The notes below the pieces were generated by a model that made no database searches, was not told where the DNA came from, and was given only the letters and a program-made list of their open reading frames with translations. Source: Blautia schinkii DSM 10518 (GTDB taxonomy: Bacteria > Bacillota > Clostridia > Lachnospirales > Lachnospiraceae). Taken from it: a stretch of DNA of 64,000 nucleotides. Positions 8,656 through 16,338 of the stretch are shown piece by piece. Where the stretch lies: positions 1 through 64,000 of the forward strand of contig JNKJ01000020.1 in assembly GCA_000702025.1 (NCBI GenBank), read 5' to 3'. The first letter of the stretch is position 1. Each line of letters begins with the position of its first letter. Position numbers and translations under genes: made by a program.

Positions 8656-9186
8656 ATGCAGGGATGTAAGAGGGTGGTGAGCTTGCTGGAGAATGAATTG
8701 CTGGAAAAGCTTTATAAGCAATATTACCGGGAATTATATGTGTACATATATGCAATCTGCAGACAAAAGGTAATGACAGAGGACGTGCTGCAGGAGACAT
8801 TTCTCAAGGCGTTTACTGCATTGAAAGAATCACATACTAATATGCGTGCCTGGCTTTATGTGGTTGCCCGGAATCTTTGCCTGAACGGTATCAGAAAAGA
8901 GAAAAATATGATTGCGTCAGGTGAAATTATGTATCACACCCCAGCGGCCATGGATGTGCTTGAGAAAATTATTGCGGATGAACAGGCGCGCGAACTGACA
9001 AGAGCGCTGATGAAGCTTTCCAATCCGAAAAGGGAGGTTCTTATACTTCAATATTTCGGAGGCTTCAAACAGCGCGAGATAGCCGCCATGCTTCAGCTTA
9101 CGCCGGAAAATGTGAGGGTGCTGTCATTACGTGGCAAAAAGGACTTAAAAATCTTGTTGGAGGTGAATCGAGATGAACTATCATGA
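8656..9186 (+). CDS. ECF-type RNA polymerase sigma factor
   Basis: 176 aa sigma-70 family member with region 2 (LYKQYYRELYVYIYAICR, then EDVLQETFLKAF, then WLYVVARNLCLNGIR) and region 4 (LSNPKREVLILQYFGGFKQ, then REIAAMLQLTPENVRVLS). It redirects polymerase to a small regulon and is presumably held by the membrane protein encoded next, whose start overlaps this gene by 14 bases. ATG 8656 has a weak AGGG site; in-frame GTG 8677 or TTG 8683 after AAGAGGG is an alternative start. Confidence 0.9.
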   Translation: MQGCKRVVSLLENELLEKLYKQYYRELYVYIYAICRQKVMTEDVLQETFLKAFTALKESHTNMRAWLYVVARNLCLNGIRKEKNMIASGEIMYHTPAAMDVLEKIIADEQARELTRALMKLSNPKREVLILQYFGGFKQREIAAMLQLTPENVRVLSLRGKKDLKILLEVNRDELS

Positions 9187-10447
9187 GCTTTTAAAAAAAT
9201 ACAAAGAGGGCGTCCTGGACAGTGAGGAGAAGGCGCAGGTGGAGCGGGATATTGAAAAACACGAAGCCATCAGCGACTATCTGTATGAGAATGGGGAAAT
9301 CCCAGAACTTCAGGAGGTATTCAACGGAACAAAAGAGGAACAAGGAGATAAAGAAGAGGATGACTTTGTAACTCTGATCAACCAACATATCCGCAAGGCG
9401 TTTACAAGGTTGGGGCTTGCGGTGCTTGCAGTATCCTTGGCGATGGTGCTATTTATACAATTTTGTCTGCCCGGTATTGTGTCTGCTTTTTTCTATAATC
9501 CAGCCAGAAAAAACGCGGAATATGATAATCAGATGAGTATGGATATGGCTGTATATACAGAGCTTTTTATACCATGTATGCGCAGATATACCGTTAATGT
9601 AGATGAAAAAGGTTATGGAAAATATGATTTTACTGTGCGCCAGAATGAAAGTCTTAACGGCAGGTTTACAAGTGTTTCGGGGGAGATTACCAGGGGGAAG
9701 CTTAAATATTATAATGATGATCTCCTTAAGCCGCCGACATCCAATTGTTTTGTCTGGACGCAGGTTATCGGGGATTTGTCACGGCCGCTGACGGAGGTGA
9801 TGGAGGACCAGTATAACATGTGCGTTGCAGGATATCGGGATGATTCACTGGAATTGCTTCAAAACCTTGATGATAAGGAGTTTTATATCGGCTATGTGTC
9901 CTTGAATTGTATGATGGATTATGAAACTTTTATGGAATACCTGGATAACAATCCTGTAAATGAACCCTGGTGTGCCGTGAAAACGAGAGATGCAGAAGGG
10001 GAAGGTGTACTGGACGAGTCCGGCGAAGATATAAAGTATGTAACATTCCGCGCGGATAATTTAGGCTTTTGCTGTGATGTTACCACGCATTCCTCGTTTG
10101 AGTGGGACAGGGAGAAATATCCGGAATTGTTTTGGTGGGGAGAGAGTACGGAAGAAGATGATGATATGGCCATCATTGACCAGCTTGAGGGAAAGATGAG
10201 GTCAGAAGCGTATATGCAGAAACATTTTTCCAGCCTTCTTAACTATATGGCGGATCAGAAGCAGTTCTTTAAAATGATGAACTCCAATCAACCGGTAGAT
10301 GAGCTGTCGTTACGTAATGCTGCGGAGTATGTAAAAGAAAATGGAATAACGGTTTATGGTTTTGCCGGAATTATGACTAAGGATACAATTCTGGAGCTCA
10401 GTAAGGATGAAGAAGTATATGAGATTTATACGGTGGTTTTACAATAA
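9173..10447 (+). CDS. Membrane anti-sigma factor with C-terminal sensor domain
   Basis: 424 aa. The first about 75 residues are cytosolic and acidic (MNYHELLKKYKEGVLDSEEK), then one membrane helix (GLAVLAVSLAMVLFIQFCLP, around residues 78-100), then about 320 extracytoplasmic residues. This is the layout of the Sigma_reg_N/Sigma_reg_C anti-sigma family, not of the zinc-binding type: no HxxxCxxC motif is seen. Overlap with the sigma gene supports a co-translated pair. The inducing signal is unknown. Confidence 0.8.
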   Translation: MNYHELLKKYKEGVLDSEEKAQVERDIEKHEAISDYLYENGEIPELQEVFNGTKEEQGDKEEDDFVTLINQHIRKAFTRLGLAVLAVSLAMVLFIQFCLPGIVSAFFYNPARKNAEYDNQMSMDMAVYTELFIPCMRRYTVNVDEKGYGKYDFTVRQNESLNGRFTSVSGEITRGKLKYYNDDLLKPPTSNCFVWTQVIGDLSRPLTEVMEDQYNMCVAGYRDDSLELLQNLDDKEFYIGYVSLNCMMDYETFMEYLDNNPVNEPWCAVKTRDAEGEGVLDESGEDIKYVTFRADNLGFCCDVTTHSSFEWDREKYPELFWWGESTEEDDDMAIIDQLEGKMRSEAYMQKHFSSLLNYMADQKQFFKMMNSNQPVDELSLRNAAEYVKENGITVYGFAGIMTKDTILELSKDEEVYEIYTVVLQ

Positions 10448-10476
10448 TGTAAGATGGGATAACGGCTGTAGGTTTT

Positions 10477-10495
10477 GGGGGCGAAAAGTGCCCCC
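10477..10495 (+). terminator. Hairpin after the anti-sigma gene
   Basis: GGGGGC and GCCCCC are separated by GAAAAGT. Only a short T-rich stretch (TTACT) follows, so strength is uncertain. Confidence 0.5.
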
Positions 10496-10529
10496 TTACT
10501 GAAGTCGATTCAGTTTACCTTTTTATATA

Positions 10530-10923
10530 TTTTCGTCCTGCTTTCGCAAGGGTGGCTGCTGTTGAGCAGATACTTATTGAATATATAGGATGTAGAGGAT
10601 ATAAAGGAGGGAAAAGATGTCAAAAACGCTTTACGCCGTATAAGCAAAATGGTATAGTAATCCCAACAGGCAACGGCGGTCCTGCAGGGTGTCGCTGTTG
10701 TAGTATGGTTATATGATCAATGTCTTTCAGATTTTTTCTGAATCTGATTTCATGTCCGCTTCGGACAAAATATTTCCTTGAGAAAAGTTAAAGGTAAAAT
10801 TAAAGGCAAATGTTAAAAGCAAAAGCAACAAGAAAAGCAAAAAGTCATCAAAACCGTTGTCTGTATTTTTCTAATATACTATAATGGAGACAGATACCTG
10901 CATGACCTTGAAAAGGAGGTCCT
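10530..10923 (+). repeat. Conserved noncoding leader, copy 2
   Basis: Second copy of the leader described at 7083-7454, with the 97-base identical block at 10,671-10,767, the same hairpins, the same promoter (TTGTCT 10,857; TATAAT 10,880) and the same ribosome site. It carries small insertions such as extra AAAGC units around 10,819-10,824. The noncoding block is better conserved than the first 30 codons of the genes it precedes. Confidence 0.7.
10857..10885 (+). promoter_or_regulatory. Promoter of the second Rpn-like gene
   Basis: TTGTCT and TATAAT separated by 17 bases, the same boxes as at 7387-7415. Confidence 0.65.
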
Positions 10924-11898
10924 ATGCAGGAAAACAGTTATGTGAAAACAAATGAGAAAATCGAAAGCCAGTTTTATGCAAATGAAAAAAAGGACAGCGG
11001 GACGGATGTTTACAGCCAGACCGAGGATGCGGTCTTAAAGGTGGCGGCGCAGTTCTTTGGGGAGGAGTTATTTCCTTATCTGGGGATTGATGAGAAGCCG
11101 TTAGGGGTGTGTCCCACAGAAGTGGTCCATTTGGAAATTAAAAAAATGTATGAGGATTTTAATTTTCTCATGGAAGGGAACCGCTGGTATCACCTTGAGT
11201 TTGAAAGTGACAGAATCACGAAAGAGGATTTGAAACGTTTCCGTGAATATGAGGCTGTGACAAGCCGAACATATGGGGTTGCGGTGACAACGATTGTGGT
11301 GTGTTCCTCCAGGGTCGGGAGCCGGATGTCTGAATTTACCGAGGGTCTGAATACGTATAGGGTAAAGGTTGTCCAACTCAGGGATATGGATGCGGATACC
11401 GTTTTGGATAGACTTTCCGCGAAAGGGATTGAGATGGTCAGAAAAGAAGATCTGGTACCCTTGGCCCTTACCCCTCTGATGGGTGGAAACATGCCGGAGA
11501 AGGATAGGATACGAAAGAGCTTTGACTGGTTGAAAAGGGACTATCCAGGCATTGCCCGGGAGGATATACAAAAGATGCAGGCGGTATTATATGCACTGGC
11601 CGTGAAGTTTTTGACACAGAAAGATTTAAATGTATTAAAGGAGGAGATTGCAATGACTATATTAGGACAGATGCTCATGGAGGACGGAATTAAGAAGGGC
11701 AGGATTGAGGGCAGAGAGGAAGGGATGCAAGAAGGCATACAAATGGGCAGAGAGGAAGGCATACAAGAGGGCACACAAGAAGGAATACGGCTTACGAAAG
11801 AAGTTTTGAAGCTTTCTGCAAAAGGCCAGACCCCGGAAGCGATTGCCGAGGCGATGAATGTTTCTTATGAAATAGTATGCGGTATTCTGGCGGATTGA
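10924..11898 (+). CDS. Rpn-like PD-(D/E)XK nuclease/transposase family protein, copy 2
   Basis: 324 aa paralog of the 7455-8381 product, nearly identical through the HLEFESDRITKEDLKRFREY core and most of the C-terminal half, more divergent in the first 30 residues. It is exactly 16 aa longer because the glycine-glutamate tail is expanded (EGMQEGIQMGREEGIQEG) at 11,725-11,780, a slippage or unequal-crossover product. The end reads EAIAEAMNVSYEIVCGILAD, the same helical tail. Activity is inferred from family resemblance only. Confidence 0.6.
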   Translation: MQENSYVKTNEKIESQFYANEKKDSGTDVYSQTEDAVLKVAAQFFGEELFPYLGIDEKPLGVCPTEVVHLEIKKMYEDFNFLMEGNRWYHLEFESDRITKEDLKRFREYEAVTSRTYGVAVTTIVVCSSRVGSRMSEFTEGLNTYRVKVVQLRDMDADTVLDRLSAKGIEMVRKEDLVPLALTPLMGGNMPEKDRIRKSFDWLKRDYPGIAREDIQKMQAVLYALAVKFLTQKDLNVLKEEIAMTILGQMLMEDGIKKGRIEGREEGMQEGIQMGREEGIQEGTQEGIRLTKEVLKLSAKGQTPEAIAEAMNVSYEIVCGILAD

Positions 11899-11996
11899 AA
11901 TTTGAATTTTGAGGTACGCTGTGGATACATTCTTAGAGTTTTGGTGCAGCCAGGCGTGATTTAGAAAATTTGCAGCGTGCATTATAAACAGACTAT

Positions 11997-12038
11997 AGAA
12001 GGGATTTCAGGCGGAAGATGCCGCCTGAAATCCCTTCT
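11997..12038. terminator. Perfect hairpin between convergent genes
   Basis: AGAAGGGATTTCAGGCGG (11,997-12,014) pairs perfectly with 12,021-12,038 across AAGATG. It sits between the plus-strand Rpn-like gene and the minus-strand sdpI-like gene, so it may serve both. Confidence 0.6.
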
Positions 12039-12051
12039 GCAGTCAAAAAGC

Positions 12052-12678
12052 TTATACACCTTTTTTGTAAAGATACAACGAATACACGACAGGCAAAAAA
12101 ATCATCGCCGCGACAATGATTGGAAGTGTAAAGCCCAGGGGGAGGAAGCAGTTCAGGATTATCACAATTCCGCAGATTAACCACAAATACCCTGCCATGT
12201 GGTGTGTACGGTTCCAGTTCTCTGTGCTGTTTAAGGTCCAGGGCAGTTTAATGCCCAAGGTATAGCTCTGCTTGCTTTTGGGCAGGTAATTGCCAAAAAG
12301 AATAATGAAAACGCCGACTATCAGCGGAGTGATTTTTTCTACCGGCAGTTTATATTCAAGTGCCCATAGAAAGCTGATAGGCTCACAGACCAGCGCGACA
12401 ACCGGAACCAGCCATTTTGAAAGTACACGTAGAAAAGGTGAAGCATTTAGGCGTTTTGGGTCGTTGTCCATGGAAATATGAATAATCAGATTCAGTCCGG
12501 CTAGGATGAGGGGCATGCCAAATACGACAAAAGGTTTTAGCGCATAATCATTGGGCGTACCGTCGCTTGACCAGTGAATAGGCAATTTGTCCGGGAGCTT
12601 GTTGTACACTGTGAGCGCAAAAAGCATGGGCAGCAGGCAGAGCCCGGTAGTTATGATAAGAGTTTTATTTTTCTTCAT
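12052..12678 (-). CDS. SdpI family membrane protein
   Basis: 208 aa polytopic membrane protein of the SdpI/DUF1648 type. An N-terminal DUF1648-like segment (YNKLPDKLPIHWSSDGTPND) is followed by about five more membrane segments including LIVGVFIILFGNYLPKSKQS and TLNSTENWNRTHHMAGYLW, typical of the SdpI domain. In Bacillus subtilis SdpI gives immunity to the SdpC toxin and works with SdpR; here no toxin gene is nearby. ATG 12,678 follows GGAGGTGAACATC and overlaps the end of the repressor gene by 14 bases. Confidence 0.85.
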   Translation of the reverse strand: MKKNKTLIITTGLCLLPMLFALTVYNKLPDKLPIHWSSDGTPNDYALKPFVVFGMPLILAGLNLIIHISMDNDPKRLNASPFLRVLSKWLVPVVALVCEPISFLWALEYKLPVEKITPLIVGVFIILFGNYLPKSKQSYTLGIKLPWTLNSTENWNRTHHMAGYLWLICGIVIILNCFLPLGFTLPIIVAAMIFLPVVYSLYLYKKGV

Positions 12679-12943
12679 GATGTTCACCTCCAAATTGGGA
12701 AAACCAAAGCATGATTTCCTCAAATACTGATACGTTGATTTCATAGAATATGTAGTTTTTGTACCGGGTCTCGAAAATGAGTCCGGCCTTTTTTAGTTGT
12801 GCTAAATGGTAGGAAATCGTGGCAGCGGTCATATCGAACTGTTCGGCAATTTCACCGGCAGACATTTTCTTGCCCTTCAGCATGATGAGGATTTGACGGC
12901 GGACAGGATCGGAAAGTGCTTTAAATGTGTCTGCAAATGCCAA
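12665..12943 (-). CDS. ArsR/SdpR-type autorepressor
   Basis: Winged-helix ArsR-type repressor of 92 aa. The helix-turn-helix is visible in ALSDPVRRQILIMLKG, then MSAGEIAEQFDMTAATISYH, then LAQLKKAGLI. No metal-binding cysteine motif is present, as in SdpR. I chose TTG 12,943, which follows AAGGAGCTGATCA, rather than the longer frame to 13,018 that would start inside the operator and promoter. It is the first gene of a two-gene operon and the 22-bp palindrome upstream is its likely binding site. Confidence 0.87.
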   Translation of the reverse strand: MAFADTFKALSDPVRRQILIMLKGKKMSAGEIAEQFDMTAATISYHLAQLKKAGLIFETRYKNYIFYEINVSVFEEIMLWFSQFGGEHHEEK

Positions 12944-12966
12944 ATGATCAGCTCCTTTCAAGATGG

Positions 12967-13018
12967 TATTTAGAAATATTTCTAAATAGATTATAGTATA
13001 AGTGGAGGGGGAATGCAA
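12967..13018 (-). promoter_or_regulatory. sdpR promoter and perfect palindromic operator
   Basis: 12,967-12,988 is a perfect 22-bp palindrome (left half TATTTAGAAAT). On the minus strand TTGCAT (complement of 13,013-13,018) and TATAAT (complement of 12,990-12,995) are 17 bases apart, so the palindrome covers the start site region. A half-site TTCTAAATA recurs at 13,036-13,044 upstream of the -35. Confidence 0.8.
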
Positions 13019-13077
13019 GAACTAATTAGATGAAATTCTAAATAGGTGGGGAGGGGGACCCCCGGAAAGGGTTGAAC

Positions 13078-13291
13078 GGTAAGGAGAAAAAAATTTGGCG
13101 CGGAGGAGCTGGCGCTGGTCTTGTCAGGCATTGCTCGCTTGCCTTCAACTAATTGCCAACTGCGACTAAAGCGCTCAAGAAGAGCTTTCGCGCTTAAGTC
13201 TCCGTAGGCAATGGATTTTCAGGCGCGCTTCCGCAAAATGCCTGACAAGACCAGCGCCAGCTCCTCCGCGCCAAATTTTCTTCTCCTTACC
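13078..13291. repeat. Long palindromic intergenic element A
   Basis: Arms of 55 bp at 13,078-13,132 and 13,237-13,291 are nearly perfect inverted copies (each holds GCGCGGAGGAGCTGGCGCTG or its complement) around a 104-bp core. The core carries, in inverted form, the AGTTGGCAATTAGTTGAAGG and TCCGTAGGCAATGGATTTTC modules that also occur in element B. The left flank holds GACCCCCGGAAAGGGTTGAA, shared in inverted form by the right ends of element B and the half element at 328-430. Confidence 0.8.
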
Positions 13292-13714
13292 TTCCTCTAC
13301 GTTTCCATCCCCCTCCGTGACGGTTGTGGCTTTTGCCGGTAGATTTATGAAGTATGGGAAGTACCAGTCTTAGAAATGTCTGTTTTAAAATGGCTGGGAA
13401 GGTAGTGTATTAACTTGTATATAAACAGGGGACGGATTTGTAAGGATGTCCCAAAAGTGGGGGACTACACTAATTCAAGTGTCCACTGTTATGGAGACAT
13501 TATAACATATTCAGAAAAACATGAAATCGACTATACTAGCACAGCATTGCATAAATCCCAGTGAATTCTGCGCCCGTCGTCCGTGTAGATATTGCTGCAA
13601 TAGAAGCCATTGCCACATTAAGCAGATCATTATATTGTTTCGCAAGTACAGTAGAACACTATAACCGCATACCTTACCGCTATTCATTAACTATCGGTGA
13701 AAGCTACGAGCCGT
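13292..13714. other. Intergenic, no gene recognised
   Basis: Between the two palindromic elements. The open frame at 13,561-13,812 has no ribosome site, begins at a non-ATG codon and runs into the repeat arm, so I do not call it. The segment around 13,600-13,715 may be a decayed gene but no family is recognisable. Confidence 0.4.
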
Positions 13715-14140
13715 ACCGAAGGGGTGGGAACGTAGTGGTAGGTGCCGGGGAGGGATTTGGGGGCGGGAGGCGTCTTTGCGTGGACGGGCTGATTTTGCGG
13801 AAGCGCGCCTGAAAATCCATTGCCTACGGAGACTTAGCGTACTGCCCGGTTTATCTCTGGTGAAAATCCGAAGGATAATTTTTCATCGGCAAGGCGGCTG
13901 AATGAGTCGATGCGGTGGTATCGGCGATTGAAGCCAACGAAGTCCGATGGGAAATTAGACAAGGATTTTCACCAGAGATAAACCGGGCAGTGCGCTCAGC
14001 GCGAACGCTCTTCGTGAGCGGCTTAGTCGCAGTTGGCAATTAGTTGAAGGGAAGCGAGCAATCAGCCCGTCCACGCAAACACGCCTCCCGCCCCCAAATC
14101 CCTCCCCGGCACCGTTCAACACCTTCCCGGGGCCCCCTTT
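13715..14140. repeat. Long palindromic intergenic element B
   Basis: Outer arms 13,741-13,793 and 14,060-14,113 are near-perfect inverted copies (GGGGGCGGGAGGCGT near the left arm, its complement on the right). The arm sequence is unrelated to that of element A, while the core modules (CTGAAAATCCATTGCCTACG; GCAGTTGGCAATTAGTTGAA) and the right flank (CGTTCAACACCTTCCCGGGG) are shared. A second palindrome is nested in its loop. Confidence 0.8.
13841..13991. repeat. Nested 29-bp perfect inverted repeat inside element B
   Basis: 13,841-13,869 (ACTGCCCGGTTTATCTCTGG and on) and 13,963-13,991 are perfect inverted copies around a 93-base centre. It is absent from element A, where the core is continuous, so it looks like an insertion or exchange of the loop. 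Confidence 0.75.
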
Positions 14141-14271
14141 CCCCTTTGTTTTTGGAAAAGTACAATAATATGAAACGATAAAAAACAATCCAGATTATGG
14201 TAAAATACAATAAAAATCCAGACGATAAATCGTATAAATATAACAAAGTAGGATAAAACAATAAAAAACAA

Positions 14272-14300
14272 TTGACAACAATACATCAAATTGCTATACT
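14272..14300 (+). promoter_or_regulatory. Promoter of the family 5 ABC importer operon
   Basis: Consensus TTGACA at 14,272-14,277 and TATACT at 14,295-14,300 with 17-base spacing. A leader of nearly 190 bases follows; AAAGTATT near 14,317 and AATACTTT near 14,415 could close a long-range stem in it. Confidence 0.8.
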
Positions 14301-14491
14301 AAGCTCAAGTTAAGGCAAAGTATTTTTTATGATAATGCAAAGGGGCATGTAAATATAAAGGTATCTCCAAGGAGAAGTTTTAATTTCACATTGCAAAGAG
14401 GCAGAGCGTAAAGAATACTTTTTTTGTACTTAAAATTAACCACGTAATTGTTACTAATGAACAACTTTTTTTGAGAAAGGAAGAAAAAACT

Positions 14492-16102
14492 ATGAAAAAG
14501 TACAGAAAACTTTTAGCCGCAGTTCTTGCCGGCGCTATGACGGTCGCTATGAGTGCCGGAGTGCAGGCAGCCGCAGAGGACGGCTACATTGTTAAAGCCA
14601 CCAACACCGAAGCGAAATCAAGCGACAATGACTTTGTGATCGCCATCGAAGGAAGCGTAAGCTCCATGGACCCGGCAAACATCCCGGATACCAGCGCTAT
14701 CTCCGCAACCCGTGGTGTTTACGAAAACCTGGTGCAGTTTAATGAGGACCAGGAAATCGTGGGACAGCTTGCAAAATCCTGGGAAGTATCCGACGATTCC
14801 CTTACATACACCTTTAAGCTTCAGGAGGGTGTGAAATTCCATGATGGAACAGACTTCAATTCCGCAGCCATTAAAGCAAACTATGACCGTGTAGTGGATG
14901 AGAAGAATAAACTCCGCCAGAGAAGAACCTTTATTGTTGCGCAAAACGACGGCACAGAGAAGGAGCGTGTGGCAAGCATCGAGACTCCGGATGATTATAC
15001 AGTTATCTTTACCTTAAGCGAACCATGGTCCCCGTTTATCAACCGCCTGACACAGTTCTGCATCATCAGCCCGGCAGCTCTTGAGGAGTACGGCAATGAT
15101 ATCATGAACCATCCGTGCGGAACCGGCCCGTACATCTGTACAGAGTGGGAAGAGGGCGACCATACCTCCTTCAAACGCAACGAGGATTACTGGGGAGAGA
15201 AACCAGGCGTAGACACCGTAACCATCAAAGAGGTTCCGGAGGCAGGTTCCCGTACCGCTATGCTGCAGACCGGCGAGGCAGACATGATCTACCCGACACC
15301 TGCAGACCAGATTGAGGCAATCAAATCTGTTGATGATGTAAACGTACTGACAGCAGATTCAAACATTATGAGATACGTAACCCTGAATATGGACCTTCCG
15401 GAACTTCAGGACCAGAAAGTGCGCCAGGCTATGAACTATGCCATCGACAAAGACGCATACATTGCCCTGATGTACTCCGGCAACGGAAAACCGGCAACCT
15501 CTATTGTACCTTCCATTATCGGCGGATATGAAGAGCAGACCCCATACACCTACGATGTGGAAAAAGCGAAAGAACTGATGAAAGAAGCAGGTTATGAAGA
15601 CGGCTTTAAGCTTACACTGTGGGGAGACAATACCACACAGGAGATCAAGGGCATGACCTTTGTGAAGCAGCAGCTTGCACAGATTGGTATTGAAGTAGAA
15701 GTAATGCCGATGGAGTCTGCAACAGTCAACGACAAGATTTATGTGGAAAAAGATGAAGCAGAAATCAATATGTGGTATGTAAACTGGTCCGCATCTGACT
15801 TTACCATGGACGGCTCTGTACGCTCCCTGCTGTACAGCACCATGTGTCCGCCTACCAGCGCCAACACCGCATATTACAACAATCCTGACTTTGATAAACT
15901 GTTAGACGAAGGACTTCACACCGCAGACCTGGAAGAGCAGGCGAAGGTATACAGCGAAGCACAGAAGATGGCTTGGGATGCTGCACCGTGGCTGTTCCTG
16001 GGCAATGACCAGATCATCTACTCCACAAAATCTTATGTTTCCGGCGTATATGTAGCACCGGACGGAGCGTTCAACTTCGCACATGCGCAGCTTGCACAGT
16101 GA
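14492..16102 (+). CDS. Family 5 ABC solute-binding protein (oligopeptide/glycan type)
   Basis: 536 aa extracytoplasmic binding protein of the DppA/OppA family (SBP_bac_5): VYENLVQFNEDQEIVGQLAK, LQEGVKFHDGTDF and VRQAMNYAIDKDAYI are typical family segments. It feeds substrate to the DppBCDF-type importer encoded next. I chose ATG 14,492 after GAAAGGAAG. The signal peptide (MKKYRKLLAAVLAGAMTVAM, ending AGVQA) has no cysteine and so no lipobox; most Gram-positive relatives are lipoproteins, so anchoring is unclear. The genes downstream suggest fucosylated glycans or glycopeptides as substrate, but family 5 proteins bind many ligands. Confidence 0.88.
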   Translation: MKKYRKLLAAVLAGAMTVAMSAGVQAAAEDGYIVKATNTEAKSSDNDFVIAIEGSVSSMDPANIPDTSAISATRGVYENLVQFNEDQEIVGQLAKSWEVSDDSLTYTFKLQEGVKFHDGTDFNSAAIKANYDRVVDEKNKLRQRRTFIVAQNDGTEKERVASIETPDDYTVIFTLSEPWSPFINRLTQFCIISPAALEEYGNDIMNHPCGTGPYICTEWEEGDHTSFKRNEDYWGEKPGVDTVTIKEVPEAGSRTAMLQTGEADMIYPTPADQIEAIKSVDDVNVLTADSNIMRYVTLNMDLPELQDQKVRQAMNYAIDKDAYIALMYSGNGKPATSIVPSIIGGYEEQTPYTYDVEKAKELMKEAGYEDGFKLTLWGDNTTQEIKGMTFVKQQLAQIGIEVEVMPMESATVNDKIYVEKDEAEINMWYVNWSASDFTMDGSVRSLLYSTMCPPTSANTAYYNNPDFDKLLDEGLHTADLEEQAKVYSEAQKMAWDAAPWLFLGNDQIIYSTKSYVSGVYVAPDGAFNFAHAQLAQ

Positions 16103-16259
16103 TTAGGAAATACGACAAAATAAATACAAATCAATACAGTACAAATAACAGTATTAAAATAGCATCATAACGGTATTGCAATAACGTTAAAATAGCATTG
16201 TAATAGGATTAATCAACATTAAAACAACATCAATTAAAAACAGAACGTAGTAGTTTAAC

Positions 16260-16319
16260 AGAGAACTGCCCTTGACGATATCTGTCATTTTCTCACAGAT
16301 GCGATAGTGGCAGTTCTCT
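16260..16319 (+). terminator. Attenuating hairpin between binding protein and permease genes
   Basis: AGAGAACTGCC (16,260-16,270) pairs with GGCAGTTCTCT (16,309-16,319), with an inner ATCTGT/ACAGAT stem. It sits just upstream of the dppB ribosome site and probably limits read-through or protects the 3' end of the binding protein message. The 16,103-16,259 stretch is AT-rich with degenerate TTAAAATAGCAT copies. Confidence 0.6.
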
Positions 16320-16338
16320 TCAGATAGGAGGTAAATGA

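Noticed and set aside
13561-13812. 83-codon frame between palindromic elements
   Set aside because: Non-ATG start, no ribosome site, and its end is repeat arm sequence.
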